Assembly: GCF_000013025.1 (NCBI RefSeq)
Contig: NC_008358.1
Location: 3,286,001-3,350,000, forward strand
DNA: 64,000 nt
Source of the DNA: Hyphomonas neptunium ATCC 15444
Lineage (GTDB): Bacteria; Pseudomonadota; Alphaproteobacteria; Caulobacterales; Hyphomonadaceae
Direction: 5' to 3'
Every line of letters starts with the position of its first letter. Within the stretch, counting starts at the first letter, position 1. A program made the position numbers and the translations under genes. Under the pieces are notes generated by a model that saw only the letters and a program-made list of their open reading frames with translations, was not told the origin of the DNA and made no database searches. Positions 9,048 to 17,566 of this stretch are shown here, in pieces.

Positions 9048-10436
9048 TCAGAGCGGCTCCCGATGGCGCGACAGCGGACGCACGACCTTCTCCAGATGCT
9101 CGACGATACGGGCGGCAATGTCCTTGCCGGTCGCCTTCTCGATGCCTTTGAGGCCGGGCGAGGAGTTGACTTCCAGCACCTTCGGGCCGTCCTTCGTCTG
9201 CAAGAGGTCAACGCCCGCCACTTCCAGCCGCAGCACCTTGGCCGCTTCGCGCGCCACGTCCCGCTCCTGCGGGGAGAGTTTGGCTTCGCTCGCCGTGCCG
9301 CCGCGATGAAGGTTTGACCGGAACTCGCCCGTCTCCGCCTGCCGGCGCATGGCGCCCACCACCTTGCCGCCCACAACAAAGGCGCGCACATCCGCGCCGC
9401 CCGCCTCCTCGACAAATTCCTGCACCAGGAAGTTTGCGTCGAGCCCCCGGAAGGCATCGACCAGCCGCTCGGCAGACTTGCGAGACTCCGCCAGCAGCAC
9501 GCCCTTCCCTTGGGTGGAGGAGAGCAGCTTGAGCACGATCGGCGCCCCGCCCGCCAGCGCGACGAGACCGGCGGTATCCTTCGGGCTGTGCGCGAACGCC
9601 GTGATCGGCATGGCGATCTTCGCCCGCGCGAGCATCTGATGGGCGAGCAGCTTGTCACGTGAACGGCCGATGGCGCCGGCCGTGTTGAGGCAGAAGGCGC
9701 CGGTGTTTGAAAACTGGCGCAGCACCGCCATGCCATAGTCTGTAATCGTCGCGCCGATACGAGGGATCACCGCGTCATACCTGGGCAGCGCCTGGCCATC
9801 ATAATGCACCTCGGCGTCTATCGCGCCGATGCGCATATAGCAGCGGGCGGTATCGATCACCTCGATCACATGGCCGCGCTTTTCGGCTGCCTCGATCAGG
9901 CGCCGGGAGGAGTAGTTTTTCGGCTCGCGCGTCAGCAGCGCAATGCGCAGCGGGCGCTTCACCGGCTTGCGGCGCGGCAGGCCCTGATAGGTCTGAAAGC
10001 TCAGCTGAGGCTGAAGAAAGGACGCATTCGGATCAATCACCCAGCTTGGCTGAATGGCGCCGCGTCCCAGCAGCATCCGGTAGGTCATCGTCTCGCGGTT
10101 AGACAGCGTCAACTGGATGGGCCAGGTGAGCCCGCCGAGTTCGGCATGGGTCTCGATCACATAACGCAGCTCCCGCTCGCCATTGGAGCTGGCAACCTCG
10201 CGCCGGTCCACCACGGGCGCCGAGCAGGTGATTTCAAGGGCAGGATCACTCGGGTCTGGCTGGATCAGGAAGCGCACCTGCGGCGCATGGGCCGGCCCGA
10301 AGGGCTCAATCACGCTGGCATGCAGGGCGGAGGTTTTGGCGCCGGTATCGATCTTGGCCTTGATGGCCGGAAGGCCCAGCTCACGTAGCGAAATCCATTC
10401 TTCCCAGCCAAGCTGGAACGGGGCAGCAGAAGGCAT
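9048..10436 (-). CDS. rimK: retropepsin-like (RimB/Zn-protease) domain fused to RimK ATP-grasp ligase
   Basis: Two-domain protein. Residues 1 to about 150 match the ATP-dependent zinc protease/retropepsin-like family: LGLPAIKAKIDTGAKTSALH carries the aspartyl-protease-like DTG triad, and TYRMLLGRGAI closes the domain. From about residue 165 (PLRIALLTREP) a complete RimK-type ATP-grasp ligase follows, with VIPRIGA, GRSRDKLL, PIVLKLLSSTQGKGV (ATP-binding Lys), LVQEFVEE and the Mg-binding VLEVNSSPGL. RimK family members add glutamate to the C-terminus of ribosomal protein S6 or to related acceptors; the acceptor here is unproven. The fusion joins an amino-acid ligase with a putative hydrolase for the same bond (inference). 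Confidence 0.88.
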   Translation of the reverse strand: MPSAAPFQLGWEEWISLRELGLPAIKAKIDTGAKTSALHASVIEPFGPAHAPQVRFLIQPDPSDPALEITCSAPVVDRREVASSNGERELRYVIETHAELGGLTWPIQLTLSNRETMTYRMLLGRGAIQPSWVIDPNASFLQPQLSFQTYQGLPRRKPVKRPLRIALLTREPKNYSSRRLIEAAEKRGHVIEVIDTARCYMRIGAIDAEVHYDGQALPRYDAVIPRIGATITDYGMAVLRQFSNTGAFCLNTAGAIGRSRDKLLAHQMLARAKIAMPITAFAHSPKDTAGLVALAGGAPIVLKLLSSTQGKGVLLAESRKSAERLVDAFRGLDANFLVQEFVEEAGGADVRAFVVGGKVVGAMRRQAETGEFRSNLHRGGTASEAKLSPQERDVAREAAKVLRLEVAGVDLLQTKDGPKVLEVNSSPGLKGIEKATGKDIAARIVEHLEKVVRPLSRHREPL

Positions 10437-10519
10437 GGCGCAGGAGCTCCGTCATCTGACTTCGCCTCCGTTAGTCAGCTTTCTGCCCGCCCCGCAAGGC
10501 CAGCTACAGAGTTCTGGAG

Positions 10520-12514
10520 TTATCCCTTCACAAGCCACGCTTTTTCAACAAGGCGGGTGACATCGCCCATGATCTCCGTGATACGGAAATCCTTGGGCGT
10601 ATAAACGGCCGCCACGCCCATCTGGCGCAGCGCGCGGCCATCTTCGGGCGGGATGATGCCGCCGACGACGACCGGCACGTTCTCGAGGCCGAGCTTGCGC
10701 AGCTCCGCCACGGTCTCGCGGACGAGATCCAGATGGCTGCCCGAAAGGATAGAGAGACCGACCACATGCGCCTTGGCTTCCTTGGCCTGCGCGGCAATTT
10801 CGGCAGGCGTAAAGCGGATGCCTTCATAGACCACGTCCATGCCCACCTCGCGCCCGCGAGCGGCGATCTGCTCGGCGCCGTTGGAATGGCCATCCAGGCC
10901 GGGCTTGCCCAGCACATATGTCAGTGTACGGCCCAGAGCTTCCGAGACGCGGGCCACTTCTGCCTTCACCTTCTCGACATCTTCTTCGCCGCTGCTTGTA
11001 ACGACGAGGGCAACGCCAGTTGGCGCGCGGAATTCGCCGAACACTTCGCGCAGCACGGTGCCCCATTCCCCGGTCGTCACCCCTGCCTTGGCGCAGGTGA
11101 TCGAGGGCTCCATGATATTGCGGTTCTCGGCGGCGGCCGCGCGCAGCTCTGCCAGGGCGGATTCAGCTGCGCCGTTGTCCCGCGCAGCGCGCCAGGCTTT
11201 GAGATCGCGCACCTGCATCGCCTCTTCGGCCGGATCAACGGTCTGGATCGCGCCGTCGCCGCCACCCAGTGGGCTCTCTGCGGTCTCGGTGAACCGGTTG
11301 ACGCCCACCACGGTGAGCGCGCCGGATTCAATTGCACGTATACGGTCGATATGCGCGCCGACGAGACTTTCCTTCATGAACGGGATTGCCGCCTGCGCGC
11401 CGCCGATCTCGTCAATCTGCGCAAGCGCGGCGCGCGCCTTGTCTTTGAGTTCCTCGGTCTTCGCCGTGATGACATGGCTGCCATCGAAGATGTCTTCAAA
11501 TTCCAGAAGGTCGGTCTCATAAGCGAGGATCTGCTGAAGGCGCAGCGACCATTGCTGGTCCCAGGGGCGGGGCAGGCCCATCGCCTCGTTCCAGGCGGGC
11601 AGCTGCAAAGCGCGGCAGCGGGCGCGCTTGGACAGCGTCACTGCAAGAGCTTCCATCAGGATGCGGTAGACATTGTTTTCCGGCTGCGGCTCGGTCAGCC
11701 CCAGCGAGTTCACCTGCACACCATAGCGGAACAGCAGCGCCTTGGGATCGGTGACACCATAGCGCTCCCGGCCAATCTCTTCCCAGAGATCGACGAAAGC
11801 GCGCATCTTGCAAAGTTCCGTTACGAAACGCACCCCGGCATTCACAAAGAAGGAGATGCGCCCGAACACGGTTTCAAAGTCTGATTCTGGAACTTGCCCG
11901 CCCGCTTTCACGGTATCCAGTACGGCGATGGCGGTCGCCAGCGCATAGGCCAACTCCTGTTCCGGTGTCGCGCCCGCTTCCTGCAGGTGATAGGAGCAAA
12001 CGTTCATGGGGTTCCATTTTGGAACTTCCAGATAGCACCAGCTCACCATATCGCCGATCAGGCGCAGCGAGGGCTCGGGCGGGAACACATAGGTGCCGCG
12101 CGAGAGGTATTCCTTCACGATGTCGTTCTGGGTTGTGCCGCGCAGCTTCTTGCGGTCATCGCCCCGCTCATCGGCGAGCGCCACATACAGCGCCAGCATC
12201 CAGGCCGCCGGCGCATTGATCGTCATCGAGGTGTTCATCGTCTCCAGCGGCAGCTCGGCGAAGAGCTCACGCATGTCGCCCATATGCTTGACCGGCACGC
12301 CCACCTTGCCGACTTCGCCCCGGCTGAGGATATGGTCGGCGTCATAGGCCGTCTGGGTCGGCAGGTCGAAGGCGATGGAGAGCCCCGTCTGCCCCTTCGA
12401 CAGGTTCAGCCGATAGAGTTCATTGGATTTCTTCGCCGTCGAATGGCCCGCATAGGTGCGGAAGATCCAGGGCTCATCGGGTTCGTGCTGATACTCTTTG
12501 GTGGCTTTTGCCAT
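10520..12514 (-). CDS. ecm: ethylmalonyl-CoA mutase (MeaA-type, B12-dependent)
   Basis: Adenosylcobalamin-dependent mutase converting (2R)-ethylmalonyl-CoA to (2S)-methylsuccinyl-CoA in the ethylmalonyl-CoA pathway of acetate assimilation. The large N-terminal barrel starts with WIFRTYAGHSTAKKSNELYR and AFDLPTQTAYDAD, diagnostic for Ecm rather than methylmalonyl-CoA mutase. The C-terminal B12 domain carries the lower-ligand motif DGHSNG with His543, followed by GLSILSGSH and VVVGGIIP. ATG 12514 (MAKATKEY) has GGGAGG upstream and gives 664 residues, the usual length. Its functional partner ccr lies 1.7 kb away, separated by a membrane protein and a transaminase. Confidence 0.93.
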   Translation of the reverse strand: MAKATKEYQHEPDEPWIFRTYAGHSTAKKSNELYRLNLSKGQTGLSIAFDLPTQTAYDADHILSRGEVGKVGVPVKHMGDMRELFAELPLETMNTSMTINAPAAWMLALYVALADERGDDRKKLRGTTQNDIVKEYLSRGTYVFPPEPSLRLIGDMVSWCYLEVPKWNPMNVCSYHLQEAGATPEQELAYALATAIAVLDTVKAGGQVPESDFETVFGRISFFVNAGVRFVTELCKMRAFVDLWEEIGRERYGVTDPKALLFRYGVQVNSLGLTEPQPENNVYRILMEALAVTLSKRARCRALQLPAWNEAMGLPRPWDQQWSLRLQQILAYETDLLEFEDIFDGSHVITAKTEELKDKARAALAQIDEIGGAQAAIPFMKESLVGAHIDRIRAIESGALTVVGVNRFTETAESPLGGGDGAIQTVDPAEEAMQVRDLKAWRAARDNGAAESALAELRAAAAENRNIMEPSITCAKAGVTTGEWGTVLREVFGEFRAPTGVALVVTSSGEEDVEKVKAEVARVSEALGRTLTYVLGKPGLDGHSNGAEQIAARGREVGMDVVYEGIRFTPAEIAAQAKEAKAHVVGLSILSGSHLDLVRETVAELRKLGLENVPVVVGGIIPPEDGRALRQMGVAAVYTPKDFRITEIMGDVTRLVEKAWLVKG

Positions 12515-12670
12515 CGTTTTCTGGCCTCCCCTATGCTGCGGCGCAACATGACCGAGCGCTGCATCCCTGACAAGCATCCCCTCTGCCACACTTGCAGCCT
12601 GCCTGGCGAGACGCCACCTGTCCTGCACCCTCCCGAAGAACCTTGCCAGCCCCCCTCCCGAGACCCAGAC

Positions 12671-13201
12671 GTGACCCAGCCCCGCGCCACCCTCCAGACC
12701 GCCCTCACCCTGCGCCTTGCCTCGCTGCTCGCTTTTCCCTTCGGCGCCGCGCTGATGGCGATCTTCCAGCGCAGCCCTCTGGCGCTCGCGCTTCTGACGG
12801 CCGCGATGCTCGCCGTCGGCCTTTACGAACGCCGCCGGATGGCCACCGCGGCCGGCGCGCAGACCGCCATCTCCGGCGCCTCTCTGCTCACCGGCTTCGG
12901 CTTCCGCCTCGGCCTGCTGATCGGGATATTCATCCTCACGGTCGGCGTGCTCGCCCTCTTCCGGGATACGTCGCTGGCCCGCGAGCTGGCCCTGATCGAC
13001 TTTGCCCTGATCGCCCTGCCCACCGCCATCGCCCTGATCGCCAACGAAATCAGCGCCCGTATCGCCGTGCGCGAGTTTTCCGATGTGCGCACCCAGCTGA
13101 GCGCCGCCTTCGGCCAGCCTCCCGGCAGCGGCCCCGCAGACGGCGCCGGCGAAATCATCGAAGGCGAGATTATCGACAGCGACCGCCCGCCGCGCGCCTA
13201 G
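12671..13201 (+). CDS. integral membrane protein of unknown function
   Basis: Small membrane protein with four hydrophobic segments (roughly residues 15-33, 38-55, 75-95 and 100-120 from the chosen start), then a soluble tail with an acidic end (GEIIEGEIIDSD). I do not recognise the family. The start is uncertain: GTG 12671 (MTQPRATLQT) places translation just before the first helix, while an in-frame ATG at 12548 would add 41 mostly Pro/Cys-rich residues that look non-coding; neither has a strong Shine-Dalgarno. It is convergent with the D-amino-acid transaminase gene and the two stop codons share the palindrome CTAG at 13198-13201. Confidence 0.65.
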   Translation: MTQPRATLQTALTLRLASLLAFPFGAALMAIFQRSPLALALLTAAMLAVGLYERRRMATAAGAQTAISGASLLTGFGFRLGLLIGIFILTVGVLALFRDTSLARELALIDFALIALPTAIALIANEISARIAVREFSDVRTQLSAAFGQPPGSGPADGAGEIIEGEIIDSDRPPRA

Positions 13202-14088
13202 TCCCGGTCAAAAACAAACGGCGCCGCCACCGCCACATCCGCGCCCATCGCCTCATAGTAAAGCTTCTGCACCCTGCGCGTCACCGGCCCCGGCCGCCCG
13301 TCGCCCACGGGCCGCCCGTCCAGCGTCACCACGGGCGCAATCATCGCGCCGGCTGAGCTTGTGAAAACTTCCGAGGCGTTAACCGCCTCTTCCGGCGTGA
13401 ACGCGCGCTCAGTGATGGTAAACCCGCCCGTTTCGCGCAGCTTCATGACGCCCGCCCGCGTGATCCCCGAGAGGATGGAGGGTGAAAGGTTGCGCGTGAT
13501 GATCTCGCCCTCCCCCGTCACGATCCAGGCATTGGCCGAGGCGGCTTCGGTCACGAGCCCGTCCTCCACCATCAGCGCCGTTTCAGCGCCCTGCCCCTTG
13601 GCCGCCCGGTAGGCGAGCGCCTGGGAGAGCAGCTGCGTCGTCTTCATGTCGCGCTTCTTCCAGCGGGAATCCTCGATGAACACCGCCGCGACGCCCTCGC
13701 GCGCCGAAGCCCCGATCAGCGCCTTCCTGTCAGCATAGGCAAACACGGTGGGCATGAAGCTTTGCGGCCCGGCAAAGTCGCGCGCGTCATAGGCCCCGCC
13801 GGTGACCTGCAGATAAACCAGCCCCTCGACCAGATCATTGTGAGCGATCAGCTCCCGGTGAAGGTTGGCCCAGCCTTCCGAAGAATGCGGATTGGGGATG
13901 GAAATGCCCGCGAGCGTCCGCTCCAGCCGGGTAATATGACCTTCAAGGTCGACAAACCGCCCGCCATAAACCGCCGTGACCTCATAGGCCGCATGGGCAA
14001 AGAGGAAGCCCCGGTCCAGCGGAGAAATATGCGCCTCGGCCAGCGGCGTCAGTGCGCCATTCAGGTGAACCAGCGGACAAATCGTCAT
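13198..14088 (-). CDS. dat: D-amino-acid transaminase (class IV PLP aminotransferase)
   Basis: PLP enzyme of fold type IV, 296 residues, most like D-alanine/D-amino-acid aminotransferases; branched-chain transaminase or aminodeoxychorismate lyase are the alternatives. Visible features are the N-terminal ISPLDRGFLFAHAAYEVT, the PLP-Lys segment DSRWKKRDMKTTQLLSQA, the cofactor motif VTEAASANAWIV and the C-terminal SSAGAMIAPVV. It is divergent from ccr across 155 bp, with its ATG at 14088. Its stop overlaps that of the convergent membrane-protein gene. D-amino acids made this way would feed peptidoglycan synthesis or D-amino-acid turnover (family knowledge). Confidence 0.88.
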   Translation of the reverse strand: MTICPLVHLNGALTPLAEAHISPLDRGFLFAHAAYEVTAVYGGRFVDLEGHITRLERTLAGISIPNPHSSEGWANLHRELIAHNDLVEGLVYLQVTGGAYDARDFAGPQSFMPTVFAYADRKALIGASAREGVAAVFIEDSRWKKRDMKTTQLLSQALAYRAAKGQGAETALMVEDGLVTEAASANAWIVTGEGEIITRNLSPSILSGITRAGVMKLRETGGFTITERAFTPEEAVNASEVFTSSAGAMIAPVVTLDGRPVGDGRPGPVTRRVQKLYYEAMGADVAVAAPFVFDRD

Positions 14089-14112
14089 ATCTTGAATGCC
14101 TCAGGGGAAAGG

Positions 14113-14140
14113 AACATTGATTGTGCGGTGCAACATTGAT
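14113..14140. promoter_or_regulatory. direct repeat AACATTGAT x2 flanking TTGTGCGGTGCAA, ccr/dat intergenic region
   Basis: AACATTGAT occurs at 14113-14121 and again at 14132-14140, start-to-start distance 19 bp. The sequence between them is itself close to a dyad (TTGTGCGGTGCAA). It lies 25-52 bp upstream of dat and about 105 bp upstream of ccr. A regulator-binding site for either gene is an inference. Confidence 0.4.
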
Positions 14141-14243
14141 CTTGCGAAGCCTCACAACACTTGTCAGTGTGCCCGCGCCGGAGGGGGCTGTGAAGACGCC
14201 GTAAGCGCGCGCCTGCCCCCGGCACCAATACGGAGGAAGGTCC

Positions 14244-15515
14244 ATGACCACTGAAACGGCAGGACGGGTTAAAAAAGACATCTACGACGTCGGCGAGATT
14301 CCGCCCGAATTCCATGTGCCCAAGCTGATGCATGCCTGGTCGATCCGGCGCGAGCGCCATGGCCGCCCTATGAGCGCGATGCAGGTCGAGCAGGTGCCGG
14401 TGCCCGAAATCGATTCCGATGAAGTGCTCGTCCTCGTGATGGCCGCCGGCGTCAATTACAATGGCATCTGGGCTGCGCTCGGCGAGCCCGTGTCCCCCTT
14501 CGACATTCACAAACAGCCTTTCCATGTCGCAGGCTCTGACGCCGCCGGCATCGTCTGGGCGGTCGGCCGCAAGGTCACCCGCGTGAAGCCGGGCGACGAG
14601 GTGGTCATCCACTGCAACCAGGACGACGGCGACGACGAAGAATGCAATGGCGGCGACCCCATGTTCTCGCCCAGCCAGCGCATCTGGGGCTATGAAACCC
14701 CCGATGGCTCCTTCGCGCAGTTCTGCCGCGTCCAGGCCCGCCAGTGCATGCCGCGCCCCAAACACCTCACCTGGGAAGAGAGCGCCTGCTACACGCTGAC
14801 CCTGGCCACCGCCTACCGCATGCTGTTCGGCCACCGCCCGCACGTCCTCAAGCCCTCCGATAACGTCCTCGTCTGGGGCGCTTCCGGCGGCCTTGGCAGC
14901 TTCGCTGTGCAGCTCTGCGCGATCGCGGGCGCCAATGCGATCGGCGTCGTTTCTTCTGAAGACAAGCGCGACTATGTGCTCTCGCTCGGCGCCAAAGGCG
15001 TCATCAACCGGAACGACTTCAACTGCTGGGGACAGCTGCCGAAGGTCAACGGGCCGGAATTCAACGACTATATGAAAGAGAGCCGCAAGTTCGGCAAAGC
15101 CATCTGGGACATCACCGGCAAGAAAGACGTCGACATCGTCTTTGAACACCCCGGCGAAGCGACCTTCCCGGTCTCGGTCTTCGTGGTGAAGCGCGGCGGC
15201 ATGGTGGTCATCTGCGCAGGCACCTCGGGCTTTAACCTCACCATGGATGCCCGCTTCCTCTGGATGCGGCAGAAGCGCGTGCAGGGCTCCCACTTTGCAA
15301 ACCTGAAACAGGCCTCTGAGGCCAACCAGCTCGTCCTCAACCGGCGCATAGACCCCGGCATGTCGGAAGTCTTCACCTGGGCCGATATTCCGCTGGCGCA
15401 CGAAAAGATGCTGGATAACAAGCACATGCCCGGCAACATGGCCGTGCTCGTCACCTCTCCAAAGCCCGGCCTGCGCACGGTGGAAGACGTGCTCGCCATC
15501 AACGGCCAGGCTTGA
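14244..15515 (+). CDS. ccr: crotonyl-CoA carboxylase/reductase
   Basis: Reductive carboxylation of crotonyl-CoA with NADPH and CO2 to ethylmalonyl-CoA, the defining step of the ethylmalonyl-CoA pathway. It is an MDR-superfamily protein of 423 residues. Features are GVNYNGIWAALGEPVS, the CCR-specific acidic insertion CNQDDGDDEECNGGDPMFS, WGYETPDGSFAQF, the Rossmann motif VWGASGGLGSFAVQL, and VFEHPGEATFPVSVFV. These separate it from ordinary quinone reductases. GGAGGAAGG lies just upstream of ATG 14244. The SnoaL-like gene follows after 5 bp, which suggests cotranscription. Confidence 0.96.
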   Translation: MTTETAGRVKKDIYDVGEIPPEFHVPKLMHAWSIRRERHGRPMSAMQVEQVPVPEIDSDEVLVLVMAAGVNYNGIWAALGEPVSPFDIHKQPFHVAGSDAAGIVWAVGRKVTRVKPGDEVVIHCNQDDGDDEECNGGDPMFSPSQRIWGYETPDGSFAQFCRVQARQCMPRPKHLTWEESACYTLTLATAYRMLFGHRPHVLKPSDNVLVWGASGGLGSFAVQLCAIAGANAIGVVSSEDKRDYVLSLGAKGVINRNDFNCWGQLPKVNGPEFNDYMKESRKFGKAIWDITGKKDVDIVFEHPGEATFPVSVFVVKRGGMVVICAGTSGFNLTMDARFLWMRQKRVQGSHFANLKQASEANQLVLNRRIDPGMSEVFTWADIPLAHEKMLDNKHMPGNMAVLVTSPKPGLRTVEDVLAINGQA

Positions 15516-15520
15516 GGACC

Positions 15521-15877
15521 ATGCTTTCCCGCGCCTTTGCCGAAGGCTTCGCGCGTGACTGGCTGGCCGCCTGGAACGACCGCGATATTGACCGCATCCT
15601 CTCTCACTACAGTGAGGAGATCATTTTCCATTCCCCGCGCATCGCGCGGGTGATGGGCAATGAGGCGATGAGCATTTTCGGCAAGAAAACGCTCCGGGAC
15701 TATTGGACAAAGGCCCTTGGCCTCGCTCCGCAACTGTTCTTTGAACTCGATGACATCCTCGTGGGCTCGGATGCCATCACCATTCTTTATACGAACCATC
15801 GCGAGGAGATGGTGGCCGAGACCTTTGTCTTTGGACCCGAAGGCAAGGTCGTCCGCTCGATCGCCGCCTATCGCTGA
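15521..15877 (+). CDS. SnoaL/NTF2-like domain protein
   Basis: A 118-residue single-domain protein with the NTF2-like cone fold pattern: an N-terminal helix with FARDWLAAWNDRDIDRIL, SHYSEEIIFHSP, then alternating strands ending in RSIAAYR. Many members are uncharacterised hydrolases, isomerases or ligand binders; nothing here fixes a reaction. ATG 15521 follows a GAGG motif and lies 5 bp after the ccr stop, so it is probably translated from the ccr transcript. A TTG at 15512 overlapping the ccr stop is a less likely start. The next gene begins 11 bp downstream. Confidence 0.78.
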   Translation: MLSRAFAEGFARDWLAAWNDRDIDRILSHYSEEIIFHSPRIARVMGNEAMSIFGKKTLRDYWTKALGLAPQLFFELDDILVGSDAITILYTNHREEMVAETFVFGPEGKVVRSIAAYR

Positions 15878-15888
15878 GACGACACTCC

Positions 15889-16413
15889 ATGAAACTCATC
15901 TTCATTTATGGTGAAGCCGCCGCAGGCAAGCTGACCGTGGCGCGGCATCTGGCAGGCCTGACCGGCCTCCCCCTCTTCCACAATCATCTCGTGGTCGATG
16001 CCGTTGGCGCGGTCTTCCCCTTCGGATCTGAAAGCTTCATCCGTCTGCGCGAACAGTTCTGGATGGAGGTGTTCCGGGCGGCAGCTGCGGAAGATCGTTC
16101 CCTGATCTTTACCTTCGCGCCGGAGCCGACCGTGGATGCGAGTTTTGCAGACCGCGTGCGCGCACGCGTCGAAGCCGGCGGCGGCGAAGTGATCTTCATT
16201 GCCCTGACGGTCGGCGCCGAAGAACAGATGCGGCGCATAGACAATGCCAGCCGCGCCGAATTCGGCAAGCTGCGCTCTCCCGAACTTCTCGCTGAACTGA
16301 AAGAGGCTTTCGCCGCCTCGATGGCCGCAATGCCGCCTGCCGCCCTCACCCTGGATACAGGCACGCTTTCCCCGGAAGAGGCCGCAGACCGGATCGCCGC
16401 GCTACTCAGCTGA
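15889..16413 (+). CDS. P-loop kinase-like protein (shikimate kinase/AAA type)
   Basis: Small nucleotide-binding protein, 174 residues. The Walker A motif is GEAAAGKLT at residues 8-16, following strand MKLIFIY; the layout and the LFHNHLVVD segment resemble shikimate-kinase- or gluconate-kinase-like small-molecule kinases. A hydrophobic strand (SLIFTFAPEP) and an Arg-rich lid region (RRIDNASRAEFGKL) follow. Substrate unknown. It lies 11 bp behind the SnoaL-like gene and reads as the third gene of a ccr-headed operon; whether it acts in that pathway is unknown. Confidence 0.72.
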   Translation: MKLIFIYGEAAAGKLTVARHLAGLTGLPLFHNHLVVDAVGAVFPFGSESFIRLREQFWMEVFRAAAAEDRSLIFTFAPEPTVDASFADRVRARVEAGGGEVIFIALTVGAEEQMRRIDNASRAEFGKLRSPELLAELKEAFAASMAAMPPAALTLDTGTLSPEEAADRIAALLS

Positions 16414-16519
16414 CGGAAGGCATGACTGCCGCGCAAGCGGCGCGCGAGACGTCACGATCTCGTCTTCTGCCCGCCCCTTTCCACGGCTCCCCTTTTCTGA
16501 TCGTGGGTCTTTTATTTAG

Positions 16520-16557
16520 TTGACTAGGAAACTTATTTGATTTAGTTTCCTAGTCAA
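16520..16557. promoter_or_regulatory. perfect 14-bp inverted repeat, likely MarR operator/promoter
   Basis: TTGACTAGGAAACT at 16520-16533 is exactly mirrored by AGTTTCCTAGTCAA at 16544-16557 with a 10-bp AT-rich spacer. It ends 13 bp before the marR start codon. The left arm begins with TTGACT, a good -35 hexamer, so bound repressor would cover the promoter. Autoregulation by the adjacent MarR protein is the natural inference. Confidence 0.82.
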
Positions 16558-16570
16558 TCAAGAGGCTTCC

Positions 16571-17032
16571 ATGTCCGAAATCCAGACTGTCTCCGCGCTT
16601 GACGCGCATCTTGGCTATTGGCTGCGCATGGTGTCGAATGCCGTCTCGCAAAGCTTTGCTCGCGCGCTGGATGGTGAAGGCGTCACCGTGGCTGAATGGG
16701 TGCTGCTGCGCACGCTGCATGACGCGGCAGAGACCTCGCCCAGCCGCGTGGCCGCCACGCTCGGCATGACGAAAGGTGCCATCACCAAGCTGGCCGACCG
16801 GCTGATCGACAAGGGGCTGATACGGCGCAAGGCAGACCCGGCCGATGGCCGCGCCCAGCTGCTGGCGCTGACGCCCCGCGCGCGTAAGCTGGTGCCGAAA
16901 CTTGCCGCGCTGGCGGACGCCAATGACGGCACGTTTTTCTCCGGCCTCAAACCGGCAGAGCGCGCCGAGCTTGAGCGGCTTCTGATGAAAATCATCGCTG
17001 ACCGGGGCATCACCGAAATCCCTGCCAGCTAA
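16571..17032 (+). CDS. MarR-family transcriptional regulator
   Basis: Winged-helix dimeric regulator of 153 residues. The N-terminal dimerisation helices (about 8-35) are followed by WVLLRTLHDAAETSPSRVAATLGMTKGAITKLADRL, the recognition helix-turn-helix, and the wing (KADPADGRAQLLALTPRARKL) with the conserved DGR. Family members usually repress their own promoter and are released by small phenolic or oxidising ligands. The perfect inverted repeat immediately upstream (16520-16557) supports autoregulation. The DUF1398 gene 39 bp downstream may be cotranscribed and is the only obvious target. Confidence 0.93.
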   Translation: MSEIQTVSALDAHLGYWLRMVSNAVSQSFARALDGEGVTVAEWVLLRTLHDAAETSPSRVAATLGMTKGAITKLADRLIDKGLIRRKADPADGRAQLLALTPRARKLVPKLAALADANDGTFFSGLKPAERAELERLLMKIIADRGITEIPAS

Positions 17033-17071
17033 CGCCTGCCGCCTACCTCACCCCTTGAAAGGAACCGCGCC

Positions 17072-17473
17072 ATGGACGCGCAGAAGATCGCTATTGCCGA
17101 AAAATGTATCGCTGGCGCCTATGCCGATACGCTCAGCTTTCCAGAGGCCGTCAGCATCCTGATGGAAGCGGGCTTTGAAGGCTATCTCGTCGATTACCGG
17201 AGCCATACCCGGACGCACTACCTGCCCGGCGGCGAAACCCTCATGCTCGCCACCCCGCCAGAGGACGGCCCGGTGGCCGAAAAGTTCGATGCGGCCGCCG
17301 TCTCCGCCCTGATCGCCTGGGCGCAGTCGGGCGCGGCAGAATATACCTATGCCGCCTTCAACCGGCAGGTCACTGCCGCGGGCTGCGCGGGTTACCTCGT
17401 GTCCTTCACCGGACGGCGCGTCGTCTATTTCGGGCGCACCGGCGAGCTGCATGTGGAGCATTTTCCGCAATAG
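17072..17473 (+). CDS. DUF1398-family protein
   Basis: A 133-residue cytosolic protein of the DUF1398 family (YbcV-like), function unknown. The N-terminal half (AIAEKCIAGAYADTLSFPE, then GFEGYLVDYRSHTRTHYLP) and the C-terminal AGCAGYLVSFTGRRVVYFGR motif are the family features. It follows marR in the same orientation, and its end is followed by a hairpin and a cluster of TTGGAGTTTT repeats, so marR plus this gene probably form one small transcription unit. Confidence 0.8.
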   Translation: MDAQKIAIAEKCIAGAYADTLSFPEAVSILMEAGFEGYLVDYRSHTRTHYLPGGETLMLATPPEDGPVAEKFDAAAVSALIAWAQSGAAEYTYAAFNRQVTAAGCAGYLVSFTGRRVVYFGRTGELHVEHFPQ

Positions 17474-17496
17474 CCCGAAGCGGCGCTGAAACGAAA

Positions 17497-17521
17497 AAAA
17501 CTCCAACGGCGTTGGAGTTTT
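17497..17521. terminator. bidirectional intrinsic terminator between the DUF1398 gene and purA
   Basis: AAAACTCCAAC (17497-17507) pairs with GTTGGAGTTTT (17511-17521) around GGC, with A-run on the left and T-run on the right, so it can stop transcription in both directions between these convergent genes. Confidence 0.85.
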
Positions 17522-17566
17522 CTTGGAGTTTTCGGGGTGACCGTTGGAGTTTTTTTGGAGTTTTTT
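17512..17566 (+). repeat. four copies of TTGGAGTTTT
   Basis: TTGGAGTTTT begins at 17512, 17524, 17544 and 17555 (first copy is the 3' arm of the terminator hairpin; the last two have longer T runs). Only the first has its inverted partner. Sequence between copies is short and unrelated. See findings. Confidence 0.8.
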
